Assembly: GCA_036280655.1 (NCBI GenBank)
Contig: DASUQI010000042.1
Coordinates: forward strand, 1-54,534
From: DASSJM01 sp036280655
GTDB taxonomy: Bacteria > Actinomycetota > UBA4738 > HRBIN12
Length of the DNA: 54,534 nucleotides
Reading direction: 5' to 3'
This document shows positions 30,240 to 38,320 of this stretch, one piece after another. Made by a program: the position numbers and the translations under genes. Every line of letters starts with the position of its first letter. Within the stretch, counting starts at the first letter, position 1. Below the pieces are notes generated by a model that saw nothing but the letters and a program-made list of their open reading frames with translations, was not told the origin of the DNA and did not search any database.

Positions 30240-31267
30240 GGAGCCTCCGAGCCCGGCCCGAGGCCCATGCGGCCGGCCGCGATCTCGACCGTCTTCGATG
30301 AGATCGCCCGGGCCTTCTCGGCCCCCGCGCGCAGGACCGATTCGAGCTGCGTCTCGTCGGGCCGGATCGCCTCGTACCGCTCCCGGATCGGCCCGAGGTA
30401 CTCGGCCACCGCGCTCCCGGCATCCTCCTTGAACCGCGCGTACCCGGACCCGTCCGCGTACTCGGCCTCGACGGCCTCGGGCGACACGCCGCGCGCCACC
30501 GCCATGATCTCGATCAGGTTCGAGACGCCGCGCTTGTCGGGTGCGCGCCGGACGTCCCTGCTCGAGTCCGTCACGGCCGACTTGAACTTCTTCGCGATCG
30601 CCTCGGGTGGATCCAGGATGTACACCGTGCCTAGCTCGGATCCGCCGGTGGTCGACATCTTCCTGTCGGGGTCCTGGAGGTCGAGGATCCTCGCGCCCAC
30701 CTCCGGGATCCGGTGCCGCGGCAGCGTGAACACCTCGCCGAACCGCGAGTTGAACCGTTCGGCGACCTCACGCGCGAGCTCGATGTGCTGCTTCTGGTCC
30801 TCGCCCACGGGGACCTCGTCCGTCCGGTACGCGAGGATGTCCGCCGCCTGCAGCACCGGGTAGAAGAACAGCCCGGCGGACACGAACGCCTTCTGCTGCT
30901 CGGACTTCTCCTTGAACTGGGTCATCCGGCTGAGCTCGCCGAACGACGTGACGTTCGCGAGCAGCCAGCACAGGTAGGGATGCTCCCAGACGTCGCTCTG
31001 GCGGAACAGGATGCACCGCGCCGGGTCGAGCCCGGCGGCCATGAGGATCGCGACGGTGTCGCGGACCTGGCGACGAAGGCCGTCCGGGTCGTGGTCAACC
31101 GTGAGGGCGTGGAGGTCGACCAGGCAGTAGATGCTCTCCCCCCGGTCCTGCCCCTCCACGTACTGCCGGACCGCCCCGATCAGGTTGCCGAGGTGCTTGG
31201 CGCCCGTGGGCTGGATCCCCGAGAAGATCCGGATCGGCTCGCCCGTCTCGTTCGCGGCGTCGCTCAC
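30236..31267 (-). CDS. trpS: Tryptophanyl-tRNA synthetase
   Basis: A 343-residue class I aminoacyl-tRNA synthetase. The HIGH-type signature is in SGIQPTGAKHLGNLIG and the KMSKS-type loop in DPDRKMSTTGG. VFRQSDVWEHPYL-type residues (LFRQSDVWEHPYLCWLLANV) and PVGEDQKQHIELARE complete the active site. GTG 31267 starts the message that continues into scpA and scpB. Confidence 0.96.
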   Translation of the reverse strand: MSDAANETGEPIRIFSGIQPTGAKHLGNLIGAVRQYVEGQDRGESIYCLVDLHALTVDHDPDGLRRQVRDTVAILMAAGLDPARCILFRQSDVWEHPYLCWLLANVTSFGELSRMTQFKEKSEQQKAFVSAGLFFYPVLQAADILAYRTDEVPVGEDQKQHIELAREVAERFNSRFGEVFTLPRHRIPEVGARILDLQDPDRKMSTTGGSELGTVYILDPPEAIAKKFKSAVTDSSRDVRRAPDKRGVSNLIEIMAVARGVSPEAVEAEYADGSGYARFKEDAGSAVAEYLGPIRERYEAIRPDETQLESVLRAGAEKARAISSKTVEIAAGRMGLGPGSEAP

Positions 31268-31312
31268 GATGCGGCCGATGATATCGTCCGCACCCGCGTG
31301 GCCCGGGAGCCC

Positions 31313-31960
31313 TCAGACCGGACAGTCGATGCCCGCAGCCAGGTTGCAGGCCAGGTCCGCGAAGACCCTCACGATCGCGAGTAGCGGCCCGGCGAGCAGG
31401 AAGAAGATGACCAGGATGAACAGCACCAGGTACTGGTCCAGGTTCGCGTACAGCTCCCGCGCCCTGGGCGGCAGGAAGGGTGCCAGGAGCTTCGACCCGT
31501 CCAGTCCGGGCACCGGCATCAGCTGGAGGCCGAACATGAACGCGTTGACCAGCAGCCAGGCCACCGCGAACAACAGGAGTTCCCCCGAGACGCCAGCCCT
31601 GATCACGAGGCCCGCCGGGATCGCGAGGCCGATGTTCGCGCCTAGGCCGGCCAACACGACCCACGCCATGTCCCGGCGAGGGTTCCGGAACGACGTCGGG
31701 TCCACCGGCATCGGCTTCGCGTAGGCGAACACCGGCAACAGCATCGAGCCGCGTGCCGCCACCAGGATCAGGGCGAGCGCCGGCAGGATCAGCGACCCGA
31801 ACGGATCGATCAGCGGCTTCGGGTTCAGCGTGAGCCTTCCCCAACGCCGAGGGTTCTGGTCTCCGAAGCGCGTCGCAACGAACGCGTGCGCGTACTCGTG
31901 CAGGACGAGCGCGGGCACGAGCGCGATCGCGAGGTACGCGGCGAACTTCAGGTTCTGCAT
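31313..31960 (-). CDS. M50-family intramembrane zinc metalloprotease (site-2 protease-like)
   Basis: A 215-residue polytopic membrane protein with about five helices. The zinc motif HEYAH is in VLHEYAHAFVATRFGD at residues about 21-36, and the second motif is LMPVPGLDGSK (usual N-P-x-P-x-x-D-G). No PDZ domain is present, as in the short M50 group (Rip3/SpoIVFB-related). It may cleave membrane-bound regulators. ATG 31960 overlaps the deoA stop by one base (ATGA), so it is co-translated with deoA and upstream of trpS. Confidence 0.88.
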   Translation of the reverse strand: MQNLKFAAYLAIALVPALVLHEYAHAFVATRFGDQNPRRWGRLTLNPKPLIDPFGSLILPALALILVAARGSMLLPVFAYAKPMPVDPTSFRNPRRDMAWVVLAGLGANIGLAIPAGLVIRAGVSGELLLFAVAWLLVNAFMFGLQLMPVPGLDGSKLLAPFLPPRARELYANLDQYLVLFILVIFFLLAGPLLAIVRVFADLACNLAAGIDCPV

Positions 31961-33273
31961 CAGCCGAACCAACCGTAGACGAGCGGCGGGGGCTCGACGT
32001 CGTGGTCCACGAACGTGAGTGCCGCCTGGATCCTCGCGAGGCACGCCTCCGCGTCGGCGTCGCTGTGGGCGTGGACCTCGCCCATCGCCTGTCCCGCCTC
32101 GATCCGGTCGCCGACCTTCGGATGGATGACGATCCCCACCGCGGGGTCGATCGGATCGCCCTTCTTCCTGCGTCCGGCCCCGAGGTCTGCGCTCGCGCGC
32201 CCCAGGGCCTCGGCGTCGACGCCCGCGAGCGAGCCGGACGCGGTGGCCTCGATCGTCTGGCGGACCGGCGCCGTCGGGAGCACGCCCACGGGATCGTCGA
32301 CGACCCGAGGGTCCCCGCCCTGGGACTCGATCATGCGCCGGAAGGCCTCGAGAGCGTCGCCGCCGTCGATCGCTCCCGCGGCCCGCGCCCTCCCCTCCCC
32401 CATCGCGTCGCCCGAGAGCCGCGAGACCGCCTCGCCCGCGAACATCACGATCGCGTCTCGCAGCCGGCCGTGCTGCTCGCCCCGAAGTAGACGCACGGCC
32501 TCGAGGACGTCGAGCGCGTTGCCGATCGCGTCCCCGAGCGGCTGCGACATGTCGGTCACCGCCGCGCGCGTCGGGCGCCCCCAGTCGTGCGCGAGCGCCG
32601 TGCACGCGGAAGCCAGCGCCTCGGCGTCCTGCGGCGTCTTCATGAACGCACCACTGCCGGCCTTCACGTCGAGCAGCACGAGGTCCGTCCCCACGGCGAG
32701 CTTCTTCGACATCACGCTCGCCGCGATCAGCGGGATCGACGGAACCGTCGCGGTCGCGTCTCGGAGCGCGTAGAGGGCGCCGTCGGCGGGGACGAGGTTC
32801 GCGGTCTGCGCGGCGACGGCGCATCCCACCTCCTCGACCTGCCGCTCGAACGCGTCGGGCTCGAGATCCGTGCGCAGGCCGGGGATCGACTCGAGCTTGT
32901 CGAGCGTCCCCCCCGTATGGCCGAGCCCCCGCCCCGAGAGCTTCGCAACCGCGAGGCCGAGCGAGGCCGCGAGCGGCGCGAACACCATCGTCACGCCGTC
33001 GGCCACGCCGCCGGTCGAGTGCTTGTCCACCTTCGGCCGCGAGATCCCCTCGAGCGGCAGCGTGTCGCCGGACTCCACCAGCGCCCGGGTGAGCGCGAGC
33101 GTCTCGACCTCGTCGAGACCGTTCACGAACGCCGCCATCAGGAAGGCCGCCGCCTGGTAGTCGGGGACGTCGCCGCTGGCGTGCTCGTGGACGAACCACT
33201 GGAGCTGCTCGGGATCGAGCCGGCGGCCGTCGCGCTTGGCCGCGATCACATCGCGCGGGTCGAGACGGCTCAC
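31960..33273 (-). CDS. deoA: Thymidine / pyrimidine-nucleoside phosphorylase
   Basis: A 437-residue enzyme that splits deoxy-nucleosides with phosphate to the base and deoxyribose-1-phosphate. The family signature is in DKHSTGGVADGVTMV and SGRGLGHTGGTLDKLESIPG; LLDVKAGSGAFMKT is also characteristic. The C-terminal biotinyl-like domain (GIVIHPKVGDRIEAGQAM) is intact. GTG 33273 overlaps the deoB stop (GTGA). DeoA and DeoB act in sequence, since deoxyribose-1-phosphate is the DeoB substrate. Confidence 0.95.
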   Translation of the reverse strand: MSRLDPRDVIAAKRDGRRLDPEQLQWFVHEHASGDVPDYQAAAFLMAAFVNGLDEVETLALTRALVESGDTLPLEGISRPKVDKHSTGGVADGVTMVFAPLAASLGLAVAKLSGRGLGHTGGTLDKLESIPGLRTDLEPDAFERQVEEVGCAVAAQTANLVPADGALYALRDATATVPSIPLIAASVMSKKLAVGTDLVLLDVKAGSGAFMKTPQDAEALASACTALAHDWGRPTRAAVTDMSQPLGDAIGNALDVLEAVRLLRGEQHGRLRDAIVMFAGEAVSRLSGDAMGEGRARAAGAIDGGDALEAFRRMIESQGGDPRVVDDPVGVLPTAPVRQTIEATASGSLAGVDAEALGRASADLGAGRRKKGDPIDPAVGIVIHPKVGDRIEAGQAMGEVHAHSDADAEACLARIQAALTFVDHDVEPPPLVYGWFG

Positions 33274-34457
33274 CGGCCGACCTCGGCGGCGAGGCTCGAC
33301 CCTTCCAGACCCCACGGGACGCCGAGGAGCTCCGCGGCCGTCGCGCCGAGATCGGCGAACGTCGACCGAGCCCCGACGTCGAACGGTCCCCCGTCGAGGC
33401 CGGCGGCAAGCAGCGGCGTGCGTTCGCGCGAATGGTCGGTCGACGGGGTCGTGGGGTCGCACCCGTGGTCGCCCGTGAGGAACAGCACGCCGCCGCCGAG
33501 GGCGCCCACGAGGTCGGGGATCCGGGCGTCGAGCGCCTCGATCGCGTGGGCGTACCCCTCCGGGTCGTTGCGGTGTCCGTACTTGCTGTCGAAGTCCACG
33601 AGGTTGCTGAACACGAGCGCGGGGCCCGGGCGGCGCAGGTAGTCGATCGTCAGGTCGATGCCGTGATCGTTCGAGTCCGAGTACCGGGCCTCCGTGAGTC
33701 CCTGCTGCGCGAAGATGTCCTGGATCTTCCCGACGCCGTACACGGCGACACCGTGCTCCTGGCATCGTTCGAGGAGCGTCGGCCCCGGCGGCGGGACCGA
33801 GAAGTCGCGCCGCTCCGGACGGCGGACGAACGCGCCGGGCTCGCCGTCGAACGGCCGCGCGATCACGCGCCCGACGTTGTGTGGGCCCGTCAGCAGGCGG
33901 CGCGCCGTGCGACACCACTCGTACAACGTCTGGAGCGGTACCACGTCGACGTGCGTCGCGATCTGGAACACGGAGTCGCCGCTCGTGTAGACGATCGGCC
34001 TGCCGGTCCGAAGCTGCTCCTCGCCGAGCTCGGCGATGATCTCGGTCCCGGAGGCCGGGACGTTCCCGAGCACCTCGCGGCCTATCTGCGCCTCGAACGG
34101 CTGGACGATCTCCGGCGGGAAGCCGTCCGGGTACAACGGGAACGGCTCGCCGAGCACGATGCCGGCCATCTCCCAGTGGCCGGTCGTCGTGTCCTTGCCC
34201 GCCGAACGCTCCGTGCAGCGCCCGTGCGCCGACCCGGGCTCGGCCCCCGGGGGTACGCCCTCGATCTCGGTGAGCATCCCGAGCCCGAGCGCCCCGAGGT
34301 TCGGCGCGTGGATCCCGCCGACGGCGGTCGCGGTGTTCCCGAGGGTGTCGGAGTCGGCGTCGCCGTAGGCCTCCGCGTCGGGCGCGTCGCCAACCCCGAA
34401 CGAATCGCAGACGAGCAGGAGCACTCGAGGGACCTTCGCCGGGCCGGGTTCCGCCAC
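33270..34457 (-). CDS. deoB: Phosphopentomutase
   Basis: A 395-residue member of the alkaline phosphatase superfamily that interconverts (deoxy)ribose-1-phosphate and -5-phosphate. VLLLVCDSFGVGDAPDAEAYGD at the start supplies a metal-binding Asp. KDTTTGHWEMAG holds the phosphorylated Thr region, and FSNLVDFDSKYGHRND and LTGDHGCDPT provide the remaining metal ligands. It directly follows the DksA-like gene with no spacer (34458/34457). Confidence 0.95.
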   Translation of the reverse strand: MAEPGPAKVPRVLLLVCDSFGVGDAPDAEAYGDADSDTLGNTATAVGGIHAPNLGALGLGMLTEIEGVPPGAEPGSAHGRCTERSAGKDTTTGHWEMAGIVLGEPFPLYPDGFPPEIVQPFEAQIGREVLGNVPASGTEIIAELGEEQLRTGRPIVYTSGDSVFQIATHVDVVPLQTLYEWCRTARRLLTGPHNVGRVIARPFDGEPGAFVRRPERRDFSVPPPGPTLLERCQEHGVAVYGVGKIQDIFAQQGLTEARYSDSNDHGIDLTIDYLRRPGPALVFSNLVDFDSKYGHRNDPEGYAHAIEALDARIPDLVGALGGGVLFLTGDHGCDPTTPSTDHSRERTPLLAAGLDGGPFDVGARSTFADLGATAAELLGVPWGLEGSSLAAEVGR

Positions 34458-34814
34458 CTAGCGACCCTCGCCGAGGTTCGCGCAGTCGATGCAGAGGATC
34501 GCCCAGGGCAGGGCGTCGAGGCGTTCGATCGAGATCGGGTTCCCACAGCGCTCGCACGCGCCGTAGGTCCCCAGCTCCATCTTCGTGAGCGCGCGGTTCA
34601 CCCACCGCAGGTTCGCGCGGAGCGCCTTCATCACCGAGAGGAGCCGCGCGCGTTCGGCCGTGGAATGCGCGCTGTCCGCGAACCCGCGCTCGACGTCGAT
34701 GGCCGCGTCGTCCGAGTCAGGGTCCCCGCCCTGCTCGACGATCTCCTTGCGAAGGTTCTCCCGTTGCTCCTCGAGCGCCTCGCGCAGCTCGGCGAGCTTG
34801 GCTGCCTCGATCAT
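34458..34814 (-). CDS. DksA/TraR-family zinc-finger protein
   Basis: A 118-residue protein with an N-terminal coiled coil (LAELREALEEQRENLRKEI) and a C4 zinc finger: CERCGNPISIERLDALPWAI followed by LCIDC. Members bind in the RNA polymerase secondary channel or act as general stress regulators. The acidic coiled-coil tip reads DPDSDDAAIDVE, and the finger lacks nothing obvious. ATG 34814 overlaps the xerD stop (ATGA). Target genes cannot be deduced. Confidence 0.92.
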   Translation of the reverse strand: MIEAAKLAELREALEEQRENLRKEIVEQGGDPDSDDAAIDVERGFADSAHSTAERARLLSVMKALRANLRWVNRALTKMELGTYGACERCGNPISIERLDALPWAILCIDCANLGEGR

Positions 34815-35749
34815 GCGGTGACCCTCCTCCCGCCGCGGGCCCGCGGGTGGGACGTGAAGTAGACCTCCCGCAGATGCTCCTTCGTCACCAGCGTATAGAC
34901 CTGCGTCGTGGCGACGCTCGCGTGCCCGAGCAGCTCCTGCACGACACGGATGTCGGCCCCGCCCTCGAGCAGGTGGGTGGCGAACGAGTGCCGCAACGTG
35001 TGCGGGCTCACCTTCTTCTCGATGCCGGCCTCCCTGGCGCGGGCCGCGAGGATCCCCGCGCATCCCTGCCGCGTGAGCCGGCCGCCGCGCTGGTTGAGGA
35101 ACAGCGCGGACCGCGATCGCGCCGTGGCGAACTGCGGGCGGACCCGCGTCAGGTAGGCCGAGACCGCGTCGCGCGCGAACCGGCCGAGCGGCGCGTCGCG
35201 CTCCTTCCCGCCCTTGCCGAGGACCCGGACGCTTCCCTCCTCGAGGTCCACGTCGTCGACGTCGAGCCCCACGAGCTCGGAGATCCGGAGCCCGGCCCCG
35301 TACAGGGTCTCGAGGACGGCGCGGTCGCGCAGCCCCTTCGCCGAGCCGTCGGGCGTCGCGAGCACGCGGGCGACCTGGTCGACGGAGAGCGGCTTCGGCA
35401 GCGAGCGCGGCAGCTTGGGTCGCACGACGGGAGCGGTCGGGTCGGTGCGCACCTGGCCCTCGCGCAGGAGGAAGCGATGGAACGCACGGACCGACGAGAG
35501 CGCGCGGACCACCGAGGTCGCGCGGTACGGCTTGCCGTCGCCGTGCGTCGATGCCGAGACCCGGGCGACGTGCGCGGCCACCGTCGGCTCGTCGACCCTG
35601 CGGCCGTCCGTGATCCCCCGTTCCCGCAGGAACGTCGCGTAGCGCTCGAGGTCGCGGCGGTAGGCGGCGACCGTGTGCGGGGACAGCCCGCGTTCGACCG
35701 TCAGGTGATCGAGGAAACGCTGGATCTGCTTCGCCAGGGCGTCGCGCAT
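34811..35749 (-). CDS. xerD: Tyrosine recombinase XerD
   Basis: A 312-residue site-specific recombinase that resolves chromosome dimers at dif. The SAM-like core-binding domain (FLDHLTVERGLSPHTVAAYRRDL) is followed by the catalytic domain: Arg in YGAGLRISELVGLDVDD, Lys in LGKGGKERDAPLG, H-x-x-R in HTLRHSFATHLLEGGADIRV, and His/Tyr in LLGHASVATTQVYT. This matches mycobacterial Rv1701, so it is the housekeeping enzyme rather than a phage integrase. Confidence 0.95.
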   Translation of the reverse strand: MRDALAKQIQRFLDHLTVERGLSPHTVAAYRRDLERYATFLRERGITDGRRVDEPTVAAHVARVSASTHGDGKPYRATSVVRALSSVRAFHRFLLREGQVRTDPTAPVVRPKLPRSLPKPLSVDQVARVLATPDGSAKGLRDRAVLETLYGAGLRISELVGLDVDDVDLEEGSVRVLGKGGKERDAPLGRFARDAVSAYLTRVRPQFATARSRSALFLNQRGGRLTRQGCAGILAARAREAGIEKKVSPHTLRHSFATHLLEGGADIRVVQELLGHASVATTQVYTLVTKEHLREVYFTSHPRARGGRRVTA

Positions 35750-35759
35750 CCGCGTCGGC

Positions 35760-36884
35760 TCAGCCGAGCCGGTCGAGGACCTCGGCGAGCGGCGTGAACG
35801 GCAGGCCGTGTGCCTCGGCGACGCCCTCGTTCGTGATCTCGCCGGCGGCGACGTTCACGCCGAGCGCGAGTGCCGGGTTGTTCCGCACCGAGGCCGGGAG
35901 CCCCTCGTTCGCGATCTCGAGCGCGTACGGCAGCGTGACGTTCGTGAGCGCGTAGGTCGAGGTGTTCGGGACGGCGCCCGGCATGTTCCCGACGCAGTAG
36001 TGCACGACGTCGTGCACCACGTAGGTGGGATCGGAGTGCGTGGTCATCCTCGCGGTCTCGACGCACCCTCCCTGGTCGATCGAGATGTCGATGATCACCG
36101 AGCCCGGTCGCATCGAGGCGACCATCTCCTCGGACACGAGCTTGGGGGCCTTCGCGCCCGGCACGAGGACCGTGCCGATCAGGACGTCGGCCTCGGCCAC
36201 GCGCTGCTCGAGCGTGAGCTGGTCCGACATCAGCGTGATGATCCGGCCCTTGTGGATCTGGTCGATGTAGCGGAGCCGGTCGAGGTTCTTGTCGACGACG
36301 ACGACCTCGGCCTCCATGCCGGCCGCGATCCAGGCTGCGTTCGCGCCGGCCATCCCGGCGCCGAGGACCACCAGCTTGGCCGGCCGCACGCCCGAGACGC
36401 CCCCCAGCAGCACGCCGCGCCCGCCGTGCTCCTTCTCCTGCAGCCTCGCCCCGACGTGCGGCGCCATGCGGCCGGCGATCTCGCTCATCGGCGCGAGCAG
36501 CGGCAGCCGCCCCTGATCGTCCTGGACGGTCTCGTACGCGACCGCGAGGACGCCGCGCTCGGCCAACGCCTGCGTGAGCTCGCGACCGGCGGCAAGATGC
36601 AGGTAGGTGAACAGCACCTGCCCCTCGCGCAGGTGCTCGAACTCGGAGGCGATCGGCTCCTTGACCTTGAGGATCAGGTCCGACTGTCTCCAGACCTCGG
36701 AGGTGTCGGCCACGAGCTCGGCGCCGGCCCGCTTGTAGCGCTCGGCGAACAGGGAGGACCCGTCGCCCGCGCCCTCCTCGACGAGCACCCGGTGACCAGC
36801 GCGGGTCAGCTCGCGGACGCCCTCGGGGGTGGCGGCGACCCGGTACTCGTTGTCCTTGACCTCTTTCGGGATCCCGATGATCAC
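35760..36884 (-). CDS. ald: Alanine dehydrogenase
   Basis: A 374-residue NAD-dependent enzyme that interconverts L-alanine and pyruvate plus ammonia. The start IIGIPKEVKDNEYRVAATPEGV is characteristic. KVKEPIASE contributes the substrate Lys, TYLHLAAGRELTQAL the catalytic His, and VVLGAGMAGANAAWIAAGM the nucleotide-binding loop. The catalytic Asp lies near SIDQGGCVET. GTG 36884 is the start. It is 10 bp upstream of xerD and probably co-transcribed. Confidence 0.96.
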   Translation of the reverse strand: MIIGIPKEVKDNEYRVAATPEGVRELTRAGHRVLVEEGAGDGSSLFAERYKRAGAELVADTSEVWRQSDLILKVKEPIASEFEHLREGQVLFTYLHLAAGRELTQALAERGVLAVAYETVQDDQGRLPLLAPMSEIAGRMAPHVGARLQEKEHGGRGVLLGGVSGVRPAKLVVLGAGMAGANAAWIAAGMEAEVVVVDKNLDRLRYIDQIHKGRIITLMSDQLTLEQRVAEADVLIGTVLVPGAKAPKLVSEEMVASMRPGSVIIDISIDQGGCVETARMTTHSDPTYVVHDVVHYCVGNMPGAVPNTSTYALTNVTLPYALEIANEGLPASVRNNPALALGVNVAAGEITNEGVAEAHGLPFTPLAEVLDRLG

Positions 36885-36951
36885 CGCGCGCCACCCTCCG
36901 ATCCGGGACTAGGCAAGCGTACCCGACACACTCGACCGCCCCCGGCGGGGC

Positions 36952-38289
36952 TCACGCGGCCTTCACCGCGTAGAGCTGCCACGTGCCGGGAACCCCCTTG
37001 AGGGCGTGCTCGCCGCGGTCGGCGAGGGCGATCCCGGACCCGGCGACGAGATCGGCGACGGTGCGCGAGACGAGGACCTCGTCGGGGGCGGCGAGTCCCG
37101 AGACGCGGGAGCCGATGTGGACGGCGATCCCGCGCACGGTCTCGCCGGAGACCTCGACCTCGCCCGTGTGCAGGCCCGCCCGCACCTCGAGGCCGAGCTC
37201 CTTGACCCCGTCGCGCAGGGCGACCGCGCACCGGATCGCGCGCGCCGGGCCGTCGAAGGTCGCGAGGAACCCGTCGCCGGCCGTGTCGATCTCCCGGCCG
37301 CGCCACCGGACCAGCTCCCGCCGCACCACGTCGTGGTGCCGCCGCAGGAGCGCGTCCCACTCGCGGTCCCCCAGGCGCACCGCCGTCTCCGTGGATCCCA
37401 CGATGTCGGTGAACAGCACGGTCGCCAGCACGCGATCGGAGTCGGGACCCCGGCGGGCGCCGGTCAGGAACTCCTCCACCTCGTCGAGCACCTCATCGGC
37501 ATCACCTGCCCACACCACGTGGTCGATCCCCGGGAGCTCCACGAACTTCGCACCGGGGATCCGCTCGGCGATGTACCGGCCCTCCTCCACGTGGACGTCC
37601 GCGTCGTCGGTCCGGTAGATGAGGAGCGTGGGAACGCGGACCGTGGGAAGGATCTCGCGCACGTCGATCTGCGTGTTCATGCGCAGCAGCGCGGCGGCCG
37701 CCTTCGGGCTGGCCGCCTGGCGGACGTAGCGCCCGATCCACCGCTGGAAGGCCTCGTCGTCCACCTTGCTCGGGGCCAGGGTTCGGAAGGCCTCCGGCGA
37801 CCCCCACGTCGCCTCGGTCCGCTCGATCTCGCGATCCCGATCCTCGATCGCCGGGGCCCACGGGTAGTCGTCCGACCGGATCCGCCTCGCGTAGCAACCG
37901 ACCAGGACGAGGGCGCGGGTCCGTTCGGGGTACGTCGCCGTGAACAGGACGCACATGTTGCCGCCCTCCGAGTGTCCGAGCAGCGCCGCCCGTTGCGAAC
38001 CCACGGCGTCCATGACCGCGCGGACGTCGTCCATCCGCTGCTCGAGCGTGGGGAGCTGATCGATGGGCACCGGGTCCGAGAGCCCCGTTCCGCGCTTGTC
38101 GAAGATGATCAGCCTCGAGAACGACGCGAGTCGCTCTAGGAAAGCGGCATAGCCGGGCTCGTCCCACATCAGCTCGATGTTCGACACCCAGCCTGGGACG
38201 TAGACCAGGTCGAAGGGACCCTCGCCCGCGACCTGGTACGCGATGCTGACGTCGCCACTGCGCGCGTACCTGGTCTCCGAACGCTCCAC
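36952..38289 (-). CDS. Alpha/beta-hydrolase fused to a class III adenylate/guanylate cyclase
   Basis: A 445-residue two-domain protein. Residues 1-275 form an alpha/beta hydrolase with the oxyanion region YVPGWVSNIELMW, the nucleophile elbow LLGHSEGGNMCV (Ser), a late Asp in YRTDDADV and the His in PGIDHVVW. Residues from about 285 are a class III nucleotide cyclase domain: ATVLFTDIVGSTE (metal Asp), GREIDTAGDGFLATFDGPARAI (second Asp) and RAGLHTGEVE. The fusion may sense a small ester or lipid and make cAMP, but this is inference. Such hydrolase-cyclase proteins are known in Actinobacteria. GTG 38289 is the start. Confidence 0.93.
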   Translation of the reverse strand: MERSETRYARSGDVSIAYQVAGEGPFDLVYVPGWVSNIELMWDEPGYAAFLERLASFSRLIIFDKRGTGLSDPVPIDQLPTLEQRMDDVRAVMDAVGSQRAALLGHSEGGNMCVLFTATYPERTRALVLVGCYARRIRSDDYPWAPAIEDRDREIERTEATWGSPEAFRTLAPSKVDDEAFQRWIGRYVRQAASPKAAAALLRMNTQIDVREILPTVRVPTLLIYRTDDADVHVEEGRYIAERIPGAKFVELPGIDHVVWAGDADEVLDEVEEFLTGARRGPDSDRVLATVLFTDIVGSTETAVRLGDREWDALLRRHHDVVRRELVRWRGREIDTAGDGFLATFDGPARAIRCAVALRDGVKELGLEVRAGLHTGEVEVSGETVRGIAVHIGSRVSGLAAPDEVLVSRTVADLVAGSGIALADRGEHALKGVPGTWQLYAVKAA

Positions 38290-38320
38290 GCCTCGCTCCC
38301 TGCCCGGGACAGGGGGGAGC

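Noticed and set aside
34811..35749. Integrase of a mobile element
   Set aside because: Context and motif match chromosomal XerD, in the usual actinobacterial place near pyrG/scpA; no element borders are seen.
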